Source: Prorocentrum cordatum (taxonomy: Eukaryota; Sar; Dinophyceae; Prorocentrales; Prorocentraceae). From it: DNA of 64,000 nt. The notes beneath the pieces are model-generated. The model worked only from the letters and a program-made list of their open reading frames with translations. It had not been told where the DNA came from and ran no database searches. The DNA lies in contig CAUYUJ010016138.1 of NCBI GenBank assembly GCA_963575745.1, positions 674,426 through 738,425 on the forward strand, given 5' to 3'. Position numbers and translations under genes: made by a program. This document shows positions 33,190 through 43,261 of this stretch, one piece after another (within the stretch, counting starts at the first letter, position 1; each line of letters begins with the position of its first letter).

Positions 33190-34140
33190 GCTATAGCCAA
33201 GGCCGCATGGACGGCGGCCCCCCCCCTGGCCTCCTTGGGAACGCACTCCCGCCTTCTCACAAGGCCGCCCCCCTGGCGCTACCCCCCTGCAGGGTTCGTG
33301 TCGATCTGGACGGTCCGATGCGGTGTCGGTGCTGGCGGGCCCGAGGCGATTCGCTCCTGATGGTCCGACGATCTCGTGCGGCCCGCTGCATGCACGGCGC
33401 TGCTGTGCCTCCTGGCGCAGCCTCCTCCCGCTCCATGTCGAGTCCGGCTGATGCATCCCGACCCGACGCAGACTGCGATTCCATGCTACGTACTTGCCGA
33501 TTCTGTGCGGACGGATCCTGCTTCGTGCGCGCCGGCAGGTCTTCGCCGCCATGGCGTCCTCTCCGTCCAGGGCCCTCCAGTGGGCTCCGGCCTCGCGTGC
33601 CCCTCCGGCAGATCGGGGCGTCGCAGGCAGAGTGGTGGCGGCCAGCTTTTCAGCCTCTTCGGCCTCCACAGGCCGCTTCCTGACCCCAGGGCCGTGAAAC
33701 ATCGGCTCGGGGTGGAGAGCAGGCCCTGGAGAAGGGAAGGGACTTGTTTTGTGCCTGCCTGTTTGTTCGTTCCCTTGCTCGTATGGGTGGGCATGTGTAC
33801 ATCAAAGCCGACGTTTGTGCGCGCATTCCCAGTTGTTGCGCCGTTCCGAGGGCCTCGCATGCCTGAGCTCAATCCTTCTCGCTGGTTGTGACTGGATTCG
33901 TTTGCTCCGCTGTTCGGGTTTGGCGCTGGTTGATGTTCCCCTGCTCTGCATTGGTCTGAGGGTATCTGCGCTGGCACGCAAGGTTCCCGCGAGGCGTTCC
34001 GTTGCAGTTCGTTGGCCAGGGCCTGGTGCCTGCCTCCAGCCCGCTCCCCGCCGCAGGCGCGTGAGGGCCTTCTTGAGCAGCGTGGCGACATGGGCAGGCG
34101 TCGAGGAGCTCACAGGCGAAAGAGGTACAGATGTCGTTAC
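33190..34140. other. No recognised gene
   Basis: Long frames exist on both strands (for example 33486-34091 minus, 201 codons), but none shows a domain, biased coding composition or exon borders I can defend. Confidence 0.45.
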
Positions 34141-34144
34141 CCTT

Positions 34145-34285
34145 CCCTCGTTTTCCCTGTTTGGGGCCTCCCACGAGGCCCTCGTCGCCACGGCTGGAAT
34201 CGTTTCGACATTCTGGTCAGAAAGCACCCCCGGAGAGGTCTTGGGAGCAGCGGTATCGGTACCTTCTCGTTTCCCCAGGAGCAGC
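34145..34285 (+). repeat. Dispersed ~130-bp repeat, best copy
   Basis: Reads GGGGCCTCCCACGAGGCC, then CTCGTCGCCACGGCTGGAAT, CCCCCGGAGAGGTCTTGGGA and CTCGTTTCCCCAGGAG. It is used as reference because it shares the most blocks with the other copies. Confidence 0.6.
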
Positions 34286-34479
34286 CCGCAGATCGCCGCT
34301 TTGAGTAGATTCTGGCCTGTGCCGCTATCGCCCTGCACGAGTATTTCGGGGGCCCCCAAACGCCACCGCTCGCTACGAGAAAAGAGGCCTCTCTCGCTCG
34401 GGGCCCCGCGGGACCGTTTTTCCCCGCGCGGGTCGTCGAGTGGCCCAGCAGGGCCTACTCGACTCGTTTTGTGTTTCCG

Positions 34480-35150
34480 CTAGCCGTGCCTTAGACGTGC
34501 GTCACGCTACGGCCGCATAACATGAACGGCTCGTGTTCTCATTCCGTGGTAGAATGAACCGTTCATTTTGTCAGGGGGGCGAGCAAATTTACCGTTGATT
34601 TTTGGCTTCGCTTTTTTTTGGACGGGGCAGACATGACCATAATATACCGCTATATATTTTATAAAGAAGTGCTCATTTGTTCTCCAGAGCCGCCATATCT
34701 CAAAGGGTTCTCGCTTTATTTTCACCCTAATAAATTATCGTCCTGTCTTCGTCTTAAGCACGCTTGGGAATGTATCGTCACCCCTTCGTCGTACTTGATG
34801 GCGGCAGCGGTGGCCGATGAGCCGCGCTGCGCGGCTCCCCGAGAGGACTGGCGGGGCACCGCCGCGCCCGCGGTGCGCCTGCAGCGGCTGCGCGGGGAGC
34901 AGCGCGCGGTGGCCCCCGCGCTGGAGCCCGCTCCGGCCCGGCTCCAGGGCCTTGGCATCGCTCGGACGTGTGCATTTTTCTTTCGGCGAGGACCATCGAG
35001 GAGCATCCTTGATCATTTGGAGAAAAGACCGCGCACGAAACCGAAAAAAGCACAGGGAACGGACGTCCGAGCGATGGCCAGGGGCCGCCGGCCAGGGAGA
35101 GGTTTGGGGCGGCCAAGAGGGGGGTAACGACTAAGATCGGCGGCGAGCGA
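34480..35150. other. No recognised gene; AT-rich patch then GC-rich short inverted repeats
   Basis: 34520-34770 is AT-rich with no motif. 34810-34960 holds short inverted words (GCCGCG/CGCGGC; CTGGAGCC/GGCTCCAG). Confidence 0.45.
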
Positions 35151-35329
35151 GGGGGGGAAGTGAGAAGGAGAAGGCCTTCTCAGAAGGCGGCGGGGCTTCT
35201 CAGAAAGCCTCCGGCCTTCTGAGAAGTGCTCCGTGTTTTCGGGGAGGCTCAGAAATATTTTCCGAAGGCCGGGGAACTGGGGGACTTCCCGAGCCTTGAA
35301 AGAAGGTCTTCTCCTTCTCACTTCCCCCC
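35151..35329. mobile_element. MITE-like element with 29-bp inverted ends
   Basis: Bases 35151-35179 (beginning GGGGGGAAGTGAGAAGGAGA) and the reverse complement of 35301-35329 differ at one position. The interior (121 bp) repeats GGCTTCTCAGAAAGCC and GCCTTCTGAGAAG, so it could fold further. No target duplication is obvious. Confidence 0.85.
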
Positions 35330-35404
35330 GTGCTCGAAGCCAGACTCGGTGGGGGGAATATCAGAGTGCATGTGAACTAGAGGTTTTTTCTTTTTAAATT
35401 GGGT

Positions 35405-35832
35405 CGGTGGCTGACCCGGTGACCCGGTCACCCGGTGATCCAGTGGGGTGGGTCAGCTGACCCGGTGACCCGGTGACCCGGTGACCCGGTGGGGTGGGTC
35501 AGCTGACCCGGTGACCCGGTGACCCAGTGACTTGGTGACCCGGTGGGGTGGGTCAGCTGACCCGGTGACCCGGTGACCCGGTGACCCGGCGGGGTGGGTC
35601 AGCTGACCCGGTGACCCGGTGACCCGGTGACCCGGTGGGGTGGGTCAGCTGACCCGGTGACCCGGTGACCCGGTGGGGTGGGTCAGCTGACCCGGTGACC
35701 CGGTGACCCGGTGGCATAATATTGGTCAGCTGACCCGGTGACCCGGTGATCCAGTGACCCGATGGCATGGGTCAGGTGACCCTGTGACCCGGTGACCCGA
35801 TGGGGTGGGTCAGCTGACCCGGTGACCCGGTG
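35405..35832 (+). repeat. GGTGACCC minisatellite with palindromic punctuation
   Basis: Runs of two to four GGTGACCC units are separated by GGGTGGGTCAGCTGACCC, whose GGGTCAGCTGACCC part is a 14-bp palindrome. About nine higher-order units. Confidence 0.95.
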
Positions 35833-35839
35833 GGCCATG

Positions 35840-36010
35840 AACTTCTTATCTGCGCGAATTAGTTTCCCATCGCAAATTAGCGCAGATACGCATATGAATA
35901 TTTACTAATTAGCGCTGTCAATCCTAATTAGCGAGTAGCCAGGTTTAAAATTAACGGGCGCGAGCTAATTAGCAAATATACGCGCTAATCATAGCTTGTT
36001 GAATTAGCGA
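35840..36010. repeat. AATTAGCG-rich AT patch
   Basis: CTAATTAGCG-type words recur about nine times in both orientations (AATTAGCGAGTAG at 35929 and again at 36002). Confidence 0.7.
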
Positions 36011-36181
36011 GTAGCACGCGTTAATGAGCGCGCGTGGTTTAGTGCGGACGACGTCGCTTTCGACCACTGGCGCGCCTTTTTTCGCCGTTCTAACCATGAG
36101 CGCAGTGCCGAAGCCAGTGATGTTTATCCATGCCCATAAATATAATTCCCACCAAGGCACGCATGCAAGAAGACAGGGCCA

Positions 36182-36216
<35 letters not shown>

Positions 36217-36347
36217 AGAAACGAGGACATATAAATAAAGAGCAGGACAACCAAGAGAGAGAGAGGCAGAGAGCTAAGCTAGGGAGGATCATTCGCAGCC
36301 GCCTTCACAGGCGGCTCTTTTATGTTTTTCTTTTTTCCCCAGCAGCG

Positions 36348-38152
36348 CTATCGCACGCGAGCCAAAGGCTCCATGCGGAACCTGTCCATAACATTGGCAG
36401 AGAAGGCCTTTGTGGTCATCGGGGCGCCGCGCCTCCGTGAGATCCTGCCGACGGTCCCTCCAAGATCCTCGTCGCGGTAAGTCCAATTAGCTTTCGGGTC
36501 AGATTCTTGGGTGAGGTGCACGAAAATATGGAGTTTGGGCTGTGAGAGTGCGTCGTACAGGAGCACGAAGCGTTTGCCGTTCGTCGCCGTGGTGTCCCTT
36601 CTGAAAATAAAAATTGTCCGCAAGGCCTCGTAACAATTATGGAGGTGGTTCGTCGCTGCGAGAATTGTTTGCTCCAGTTCGCTGCCACCGCTGAACAGTC
36701 TGTTGCATTCCTCCCACACCCAACCCTCCAGAGCCCTGCGCCCGCCCGCCATGGCCTTTAGTTTCGGGGCGCTCCTGCGGCTTGCCTTTTTGATCATCAA
36801 GAGCGTCAGCTTGTGGAGCCTGTCGTCCGTCTTGTCCCTGTCGTAATGGGCTTGGATTGACGACCACGTCTTGTTGAGGCGTTCGGCCCGATTCCCGCCG
36901 CCATAGTATTTACTGTCACTTAGAAGGAACTACATCACTGATCCGAACCAATCCAAAGCAACGCCCTGGTCCACACAATGCAACCAATCCACTCGAGACA
37001 AGGAAAGGTCATCCACGCAGGGTGCCGACAACAACGGCGATGGCGCGCATCCGTCGCGCATGTTCCGAAGGATAAGTTCAGATTTGGGCGGCTGCGTCCT
37101 CGGCCATGGCGCGCCCCCCCCGCGCGTCGCCAACCTGCGGGGAAAACAATTGCACGTAATCAGCCGCCTTCCGTGGCCCCCCGCCCACCAACCCGTTTCC
37201 CTGCCCCGAGGGGCAGAGAAACGGGTTGGGAGGGCGCGGGCGGAAGAAAGGAAGCAATTCACGGTCAAACCGCGGGGCGCGGCGCCTGATCGGGCGCGCG
37301 CGCACCGCCAGCAACAGCCGCCCCCTCGTTCCAAGCAGGGAGCCCGAACGTGCATTTGTAGTTCACCCAATCTCCTCTGACACCCACCAGAACACCCCGG
37401 AAGCCCAACGGTTTGTTGGAGCGACGCTTGCGGTGCGAATCTGTCGCTTGCCAAGCGGCGCCATCGCGCCGACATGGCGGGAAGGCACCGCGTGCCATTG
37501 CCGAAATCGACCACCGCGCGATCTCCATCCAGTCGTTGTACGTGTTTGAGCTCATGCGGGATTTGGGAAAGCCGCCACGGGAACCCGCAAAGTCGGGTTG
37601 TCACCGCTCAGCCCTGGAAGATTTATTGGAACGAGTTCGACTGAATCGCTGGGCACGCCATCAGTCCAGAGACCTACGGGTAAAAGGGTCGGTGCGCCCA
37701 TCGCCGCCTGGCATCGCAACAGATGTGTTCTCGCCTCGACGTCCAAACCTTCCGTATCAAAGAATTTCGTCTCATCCGGCTGCGAACATATGACTGAAAA
37801 CATTTCGTGCGACAGCAAAAAAAAACACATCTGAACGCACTTATCTGTTCAGTTTCGGGCTCCACGTTCTCACCTTGGCCATGTATGTCGGAGGCCACTT
37901 GCGCGCCTTCAGGAAATTCCTCTTCAAATATCTGGCGATGTTCTTGCCTTCGCCGCGTCGCACCGCGGCGGCGGTGAAATCGCCGAACTGACCAGGGGGC
38001 AATTGGCCAAGCGGCGCCGAGAAATTATGCCCGAGTTCCCGTGCTGACTGCCTGTTTTCGAGGAATGAATCCCTGATGGCGCCGCGCATGCGCTTCGACA
38101 GGGAACCGTCGTCCTGCCTCGCCCGCGATTGGCGCTTCTTCCCCTTGAGCAT
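36348..38152 (-). pseudogene. Broken member of a dinoflagellate DWLH-type gene family
   Basis: Read on the minus strand, pieces follow in order: KNIARYLKRNFLKARKWPP and YMAKVRTWSPKLNR; LLSHEMFSVI; LLPVGLWTDGVP and INLPGLSGDNPTLRVP; WMEIARWSISAM; GVLVGVRGDW; a GCCWRC cysteine pair; SRVDWLHCVDQGVALDWFG; LNKTWSSIQAHYD; KLTLLMIKKASRRSAPKLKA. I remember this block order from a very large family of uncharacterised dinoflagellate proteins. Lesions: TAA at 37841-37843, an A9 run (T9 in sense) at 37817-37825 with a frame change, a frame change near 37550, another at a G5 run near 37321, and an in-frame TAG at 36930-36932. The Cys pair and Asp-Trp-Leu-His motif suggest descent from a transposase-like protein; this is inference. 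Homopolymer shifts could in part be assembly errors. Confidence 0.65.
37188..37229. repeat. 20-bp hairpin inside the minus-strand DWLH pseudogene
   Basis: CCAACCCGTTTCCCTGCCCC and GGGGCAGAGAAACGGGTTGG pair with one mismatch around a GA loop. Similarity continues weakly outward (AATTGC and CTTCCG on both sides). It falls between the GCCWRC and DWLH blocks, where family members vary, so it may mark an inserted intron-like element. Confidence 0.85.
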
Positions 38153-38159
38153 GGGTTCA

Positions 38160-38330
38160 CCCCAAAGCGGCGTGGAAAAGGAAGAGGCCTGAGCAGACGG
38201 CTACGGATCAGAAGAACCAGCGAGCGACAGCAGGATTGCCCGTCCCTCTTGGTCTTGTCGACGCGGCCAGCGCCGCGCACCCCGTCCCTCTCTGCCAGCG
38301 CCAATGTCACGCTATGCCTTCTCCATCGTC
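38160..38330. other. Spacer between the DWLH pseudogene and pyrimidine tract
   Basis: No motif. A minus-strand frame continues upstream of the likely start at 38152 but is Arg/Ser-rich. Confidence 0.4.
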
Positions 38331-38339
38331 TCCCCGCCC

Positions 38340-38533
38340 TCCTATAACCCCCACTTCTCCTCCTCCTCCGCCTCCTCCTCCTCCTCCTCCTCCTCTTCCT
38401 CCTCCTGCTCCGCTACATTCTCTTCCTCCTCCTCCTCTTCCTACCTCCTCCTCCTCCAACTCGCCCTCTGCCCCCCCCCCCCTCCCCTCCTCCTCCTCCT
38501 CCTCGTCCTCCTCCTTCTCCTCCCCCATCCTCC

Positions 38534-38564
<31 letters not shown>

Positions 38565-38665
38565 TCCTCCTCCTCCTCCTCCTCGTCTTCCTCCTCTTCT
38601 CCCTTCCCCCCCCCCTCCCCCCCCCCCCCCACCCGCCCCCCCCCCGCCCCTTCCTCCTCCAATCG
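38340..38665 (+). repeat. CTC/C-rich microsatellite tract
   Basis: CTC triplets and C runs over 325 bases. The long Pro/Ser frames across it are compositional. Confidence 0.95.
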
Positions 38666-38669
38666 TCGC

Positions 38670-39235
38670 GATTCTGTTCTCGGGTGCGCCGCCCCCTATA
38701 CAGGAGGCGTTTTTTTGCAGGTCGGCAGGGGGTCTTTTTCTGGCGGCGGCGGCGGCCGCGCCGGAACACCTCTCCGCGGCGCGGCGGGCAGATACGGAAC
38801 GCATGGAAAATATATGGACATATGGAAAATGCGAAGGAGCACAACATGAAACGCTGCGTCGCTCTAGCATCGAGTCACCAGGACGTAGACGCTTGAAAGA
38901 AGCAGCGCAATCTGCACGCTCAGACATCGCACCCCTCAGCTCCGCGTGTTGCGTCAAACGCAGCGCCACGTTCGACGTTACTATCGCCCACTTCCTTCAG
39001 CGGGAAAAACGCCGTGGGCCTCCTTCCCTAGTAATCAAGGGCTTCAGCGTGAAGGCTTCGCTCTCGCAGGGCCCCCCCCCCCCCCCCAAACAGTGAACGC
39101 TCGGCCATTGATGTTTGCGCGTCGAACCCCCGACCTGTCCTGGGGCGAGTTCTGGCCAACTGAATTCCAAATCGGATCCAGCCGCGAGGGCGCCCCCACA
39201 AGCCACAACAGTTCATGAAACAACGCTGCGCAACT
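38670..39235. other. Spacer upstream of the methyltransferase exons
   Basis: A plus frame runs from 38236 to 39096, but its unique part (38670-39090) shows no domain. I searched it for a methyltransferase motif I (DLFxGxGG-like) and found none. C14 run at about 39071. Confidence 0.4.
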
Positions 39236-39334
39236 TCGATATTCGATCCTCGACCCTCGACCCTCGATCCTCGATCCTCGACCCTCGACCCTCGATCCTC
39301 GATCCTCGACCCTCGATCCTAGTCTTCGCCCTCC

Positions 39335-39371
<37 letters not shown>

Positions 39372-39475
39372 TGGCGTCGTCGTCGTCTTCGTCGCCGTCG
39401 TCGTCTTCGTCCGCGTCGTCGGCGTCGTCAATGTCGTCGTCATCGTCGTCGTTGGCGTCGTCGTTGTTCGTCGGC
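39236..39475 (+). repeat. TCGATCC/CGACCC repeat followed by GTC microsatellite
   Basis: TCGATCCTCGACCCTCGACC units (39238-39320), then GTC triplets (39338-39475). Confidence 0.95.
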
Positions 39476-39527
39476 TTCCCTCCTCTGCCTCAGCCTCCCT
39501 TGCATCCTCTCCTCCCCGCTTGCCCAG

Positions 39528-41747
39528 GGCATCGGGGGCGTGCTCGGGATCGCGATCGACGCGGGCGACGTCGCTTGGATGCCGAACAGCGAGAAGTTCG
39601 TCGCGACCACGGGCATGGTCTGCGGCTTTCCTTGCCCTCCATGGTCTCTGTTGGGCTCGGGGAGGGGCATGGATGACTGGCGTGCGAAGGTCGACGGGGG
39701 TGGGTGCGACGGTAAGACACCTGCGACCTGCTCTACCTGCCCATGCCCCCCCTCTGATTAGCTTGCATCGTGCTGGCTGCGTTTCCAGGTGCGCCGTAGG
39801 ATGCTGGAGGTTCTTGAGTGGCTCTACCGTAATGGCTTGATGTGGTTCTGTCTCGAGTACGTTGCTGGCATAGCATGCAAGCGGAAGGGGCCCCCCCAAT
39901 GTTAGAGGCCGAATTGATGCCGTGGTTCAAGGCCCACATGCCGGACCGCCTCCCGCCCGCCCTCCCACTCCCCCCGCCCGCTTTCCCCCTCCCCCTCGTC
40001 TTCCCGCCTCCCGCTCGCCCCCCCCTGGCCCCCGCCCCCTTTCCATATTATCCGTCTCATCCGTCTCCTCCTCCCTCCTCCCCCCGCCGCCCCCTTCCCC
40101 TCCCCCCCGTGTCCTCCACCCCCTGCCCCCTGCCTCCGCTCGCGCCTCGATGCCGCGGGACTTCCGCGTCTCCCGGCACAAGGTGGACTCCACGGAGAGC
40201 GGCCTCCCGGCCAAGCGGCAGAGAATCTACATCATCGGGATGAGCAAGCATCTGCTACTCGGCGCTGTCTGCGGCTTCCCTGTCCCCCTGCCTCCCATGG
40301 CCCCTGCGAAGCTTTCTGAGTTCCTCGACGCCGAGGGCCCCTCCGAGTCGCCGCTCCCCGCTGCTCCTGGCGCCCGCCTGAGCGTGGAGGCCGGGCGTGG
40401 AAGTGAGGAATGAGCACGGGGTCGCGGGGGGGCGCGGGCCGGGGGGGAGGTGGCATGGGACCCATAGAGGGGGGGGGGTGGGAGGAGCAGGAGGAGCGCG
40501 AGGACGAGGCAGGGGGCCAGGGAGAAAGTAAGGGGGGAGCGACGGGGGGAATAGGATGGGCAGTAAGAGGGGCGGCCTGGAATTGCGCGAGCCACGACGC
40601 TGAGGAAAGAGGGGGTGCACTTGACGAGCTCTCTGCGCGAACCATTGGGGCGCAACCTATGTTCATATTGGCATGCCAACGTCCCTGATGGACAGGGGAG
40701 GTGAGAGCAGAGGGGTGGACGGGATGATGGGGGGGGGGGGGAAGAGGGGGAGGAGGGGGAGGATGAGGGGGAGGAGGAGGAGGAGGGGGAGGAGGAGGGG
40801 GAGGGGGAGGAGGATGAGGGGGCAGGAAGTGCCGTCGCTCCTGAGCAGTATATGTAGCTCCCGCAATTGCGGATAAGAGGGCCTCCAAGTTCAGCAGGCA
40901 CGCCGCCTGGCGGCGGCCGGGGTGACGCGGCGCCGGGCAAGGGGCAGGGGGGCGCGGTAGAGGCGGGAGGAAGGCTGAGGAGGACGAGGAGGAGGCGAGT
41001 CCACATCTTATCCTTGCCCCTTGCCTTCCTCGTGGCCCTCCCCATCCTGTCACTACCCCTGCCCACCAGCCCCTGCCTTTCTCGCCTATCTCAACCGCCC
41101 TCTCCCGACCTGCCCCCCTATCCCTCTGCGCCCTTCCCCCCCCCCCGCAAAAGGTGCGCAACAAGCTGTGCCTCGACGTGCAGAAGGCTCGGGGCGAGGC
41201 CGCGGGCGCCGTGGCCGTTTGCGATTTGACGCGAGATCCTACCAAAGTGTTCGGGGGGTTTGTGCATCCAGAGTCCTGCGGGGCCCTCGCCACTAAGAAC
41301 ACTTACTTGTGGGTCGTGGGGCGTTTAGATGGCAAAGTGGAGGGCCATGGGCGTTGGCTCAGGCTATCCGAGCGGCGCAGGATCATGGGCCTAGCTCCTG
41401 AGAGCCTCGTGGGGGTGATCACTGATAAGGCCTTGATGAAAGCCGTGGGGAACACCATGGCGGTCGGCACGGCGGGCCGGGCGTTGACCCCAATCATGCG
41501 GGTATGCAAGAGGTGCGAAGTGAACCAGGGGGGCCTCCCAGTCATGCTGCCCCAGGGGTTCCAGGTGAGCGAGGGCCCGTCGACCAGGTTCGACGTGAGC
41601 GATGTCCCGCCGACCGCGAAGAGGGCCCGCACGAGCACCGACTGCCGCGATCACTGCGTTTGCGGTAGGTGCCCGCTATCCACTCCTGGCCATCCGAAGC
41701 CGAAGCAGTCTAGGATTCAGAACTTCTTTCAGCCCCCGAGGGCCTAG
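39528..41747 (+). CDS. Cytosine-5 DNA methyltransferase, C-terminal catalytic part (multi-exon)
   Basis: Exon 39528-39689 carries GFPCPPWSLLGSGRG, the motif IV Pro-Cys loop with the catalytic cysteine. A 99-bp GT-AG phase-0 intron leads to 39789, where WFCLEYVAGI matches the motif VI ENV region with Tyr for Asn. A G4C7 run (39887-39897) needs one base to continue into MLEAELMPWFKAHMP. From 40159, GLPAKRQRIYIIG matches motif VIII. GT-AG splicing at about 40383/41154 joins the last exon with LSERRRIMGLAPESL (motif IX-like) and KAVGNTMAVGTAG (motif X). After CVCGRC the protein ends QSRIQNFFQPPRA, a PCNA-binding (PIP box) pattern. Upstream motif I is not found: GIGGVLG at the exon start is too close to motif IV. 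The frameshift and Asn loss may mean a dying gene. Confidence 0.7.
39690..39788 (+). other. Intron of the methyltransferase gene
   Basis: Begins GTCGAC and ends TTTCCAG; it joins AAG to GTG in phase 0 and keeps the frame between motif IV and the LEYVAGI block. Confidence 0.65.
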
Positions 41748-41749
41748 GC

Positions 41750-42160
41750 CCGCGGTTTACAGTGCGCGGGCAGGCCGCCGACGTGCGCCCCGCTCCAACC
41801 CTGCCCCGCCTTCGTGCTCTTATGAATGATGAACCCATTCTCATTGCACATCAGTCCCATCCGCCCTCCTCTCCTACTCGGGGTAGCTGGACTGATAGAT
41901 AATTCGGTTTGGCAGCGGGGCTGCCCGACCTCCCACAACGAGCATTATAGGCCCCCTTCCCGTCCGCTGCTTGCTCGGCGGCCGAGAGCGGGGCTGCGCC
42001 GCTCCATGGCGACGGGGCCAAGCGAGGCGCCGCGGCGGCTGGGCCCGGCCACCCTGGACGCCTGGGCGAGACGCACTCGGGCCCAGCGCGGAGAGCATGA
42101 GGAAGGGAAAAGGGGGCGCCCGTGCCCCTCCGAGGCTGCCCGCAGATGAGAAGGAGGAGG
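41750..42160. other. Spacer, no recognised gene
   Basis: GC-rich with overlapping frames on both strands; no motif. Confidence 0.4.
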
Positions 42161-42345
42161 GGTGCGAGGAGGAGCGCGACAGCGCGACGAGGATGACGCC
42201 GAAGAGTGCGACGAGAACGAGGAGGAGTACGAGGAGGAGTACGACGAGGAGTGCGACGAGGAGTACGACGAAGAGCACGACGAGGAGCACGAAATACGAG
42301 GAGGAGTGCGACGAGGAGTACGACGAGGAGGAGTGCGCGGAACCC
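42150..42345 (+). repeat. GAG/GAC triplet-rich tract
   Basis: GACGAGGAG-type triplets, degenerate. Another GAC run lies at 42517-42580. Confidence 0.9.
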
Positions 42346-42359
42346 TGCTGCTGCGACTC

Positions 42360-43200
42360 GGAGCGATGCTGGCGGCGACCATGTCCTCCGCAATCCGCTC
42401 GGGGCGGATCCGCGGACCCCTCCCGGGGTCCAAGCGCACAAGTTTTTCGCACTGCGCCCGGCCGTGGCGAGGGGGCCCCCACGGGGCCGCCCTCAGGGTG
42501 CCCCGATAAGAAGCCCCACTACGACGACGACGACGACGGCGGCGACGACGGCGACGGCGACGACGTCGGCGACGTCGACCGTCGACGCCGCTGTCCGCAG
42601 TCGGGTTGGCTGGGGATGCCGCTCAGTGCGGCGGCGAAGGAGAGGGGGAAGGAGAGGAGGCGCGAGGAGGGCGAGAGACACAACCTGTGGGAAAACGACG
42701 TGGACGCGGCAGAGCCGCGCACAGGACTTACCTCTTACCTCCTCCGTCCTCCTCCTTCCCCGGTCCCCTCTTCCTTCCTCCTCCTCGCACTCCTTTTCCC
42801 TACTCCTCATCCCCCTCCCCCCTCTTCCCCCCTCCTCCTCTCGCCCTCGTCTCGCGCCCCCCCTCCACCTCCCAGGACCTGGTGGTGTGGATGCGTAGGC
42901 CTGGGAGGAGAGTCACCGCGAGGTCTCGGCATCTCGCGAGGAAGGCGGAGAGGGCAGAGATGATTCGCAGCGCGGGGCTGAAATGCACGGAGACAAGCGG
43001 CAAGGCAACGTGCGAGGGCGATGAGGGCCAGGAGGGGGTGGGGGGGAGGGGGGGAAGGGCAAGGACAAGGGCAACATCGCCTGGGAGTAGGGGCCCCACT
43101 CCGCGCGGGCTCGGCGACGACGGTTCAGTTGCTGGTTGCAGCGAGCGAAAGCACGCATATTCCTTTACCCTCGCATCCTTGCCTCTTTCCCGTTTCCCGT
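42360..43200. other. Spacer with CTC-rich DNA, no recognised gene
   Basis: Long plus frames (to 439 codons) are Arg/Pro/Ser-rich. 42735-42880 is CTCC-rich and 43030-43075 GGGA-rich. Confidence 0.4.
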
Positions 43201-43205
43201 CTCCG

Positions 43206-43227
43206 TCCGTAGCCGTTTTGGCTCAAG
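43206..43227 (+). promoter_or_regulatory. Relict dinoflagellate spliced-leader sequence
   Basis: TCCGTAGCC is followed by G, then TTTTGGCTCAAG: 21 of 22 positions of the dinoflagellate spliced leader, with only the A after CCGTAGCC changed to G. The genome should not carry it upstream of a gene unless a trans-spliced mRNA was reverse-transcribed and reinserted. It ends 34 bases before the ATG at 43262, a natural 5' leader length. Confidence 0.9.
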
Positions 43228-43261
43228 TTTCGGTTTGGATTAGCTTATCCGTTGCGTCGCC

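Noticed and set aside
38236-39096. 286-codon plus-strand frame with poly-Pro/Ser
   Set aside because: Most of it is translated CTC microsatellite; the remainder has no domain or exon borders.
40227-41302. Minus-strand frames of 279-356 codons opposite the methyltransferase
   Set aside because: Pro/Ser/Arg-rich shadows of the G-rich intron; the plus strand carries the motif-bearing exons.
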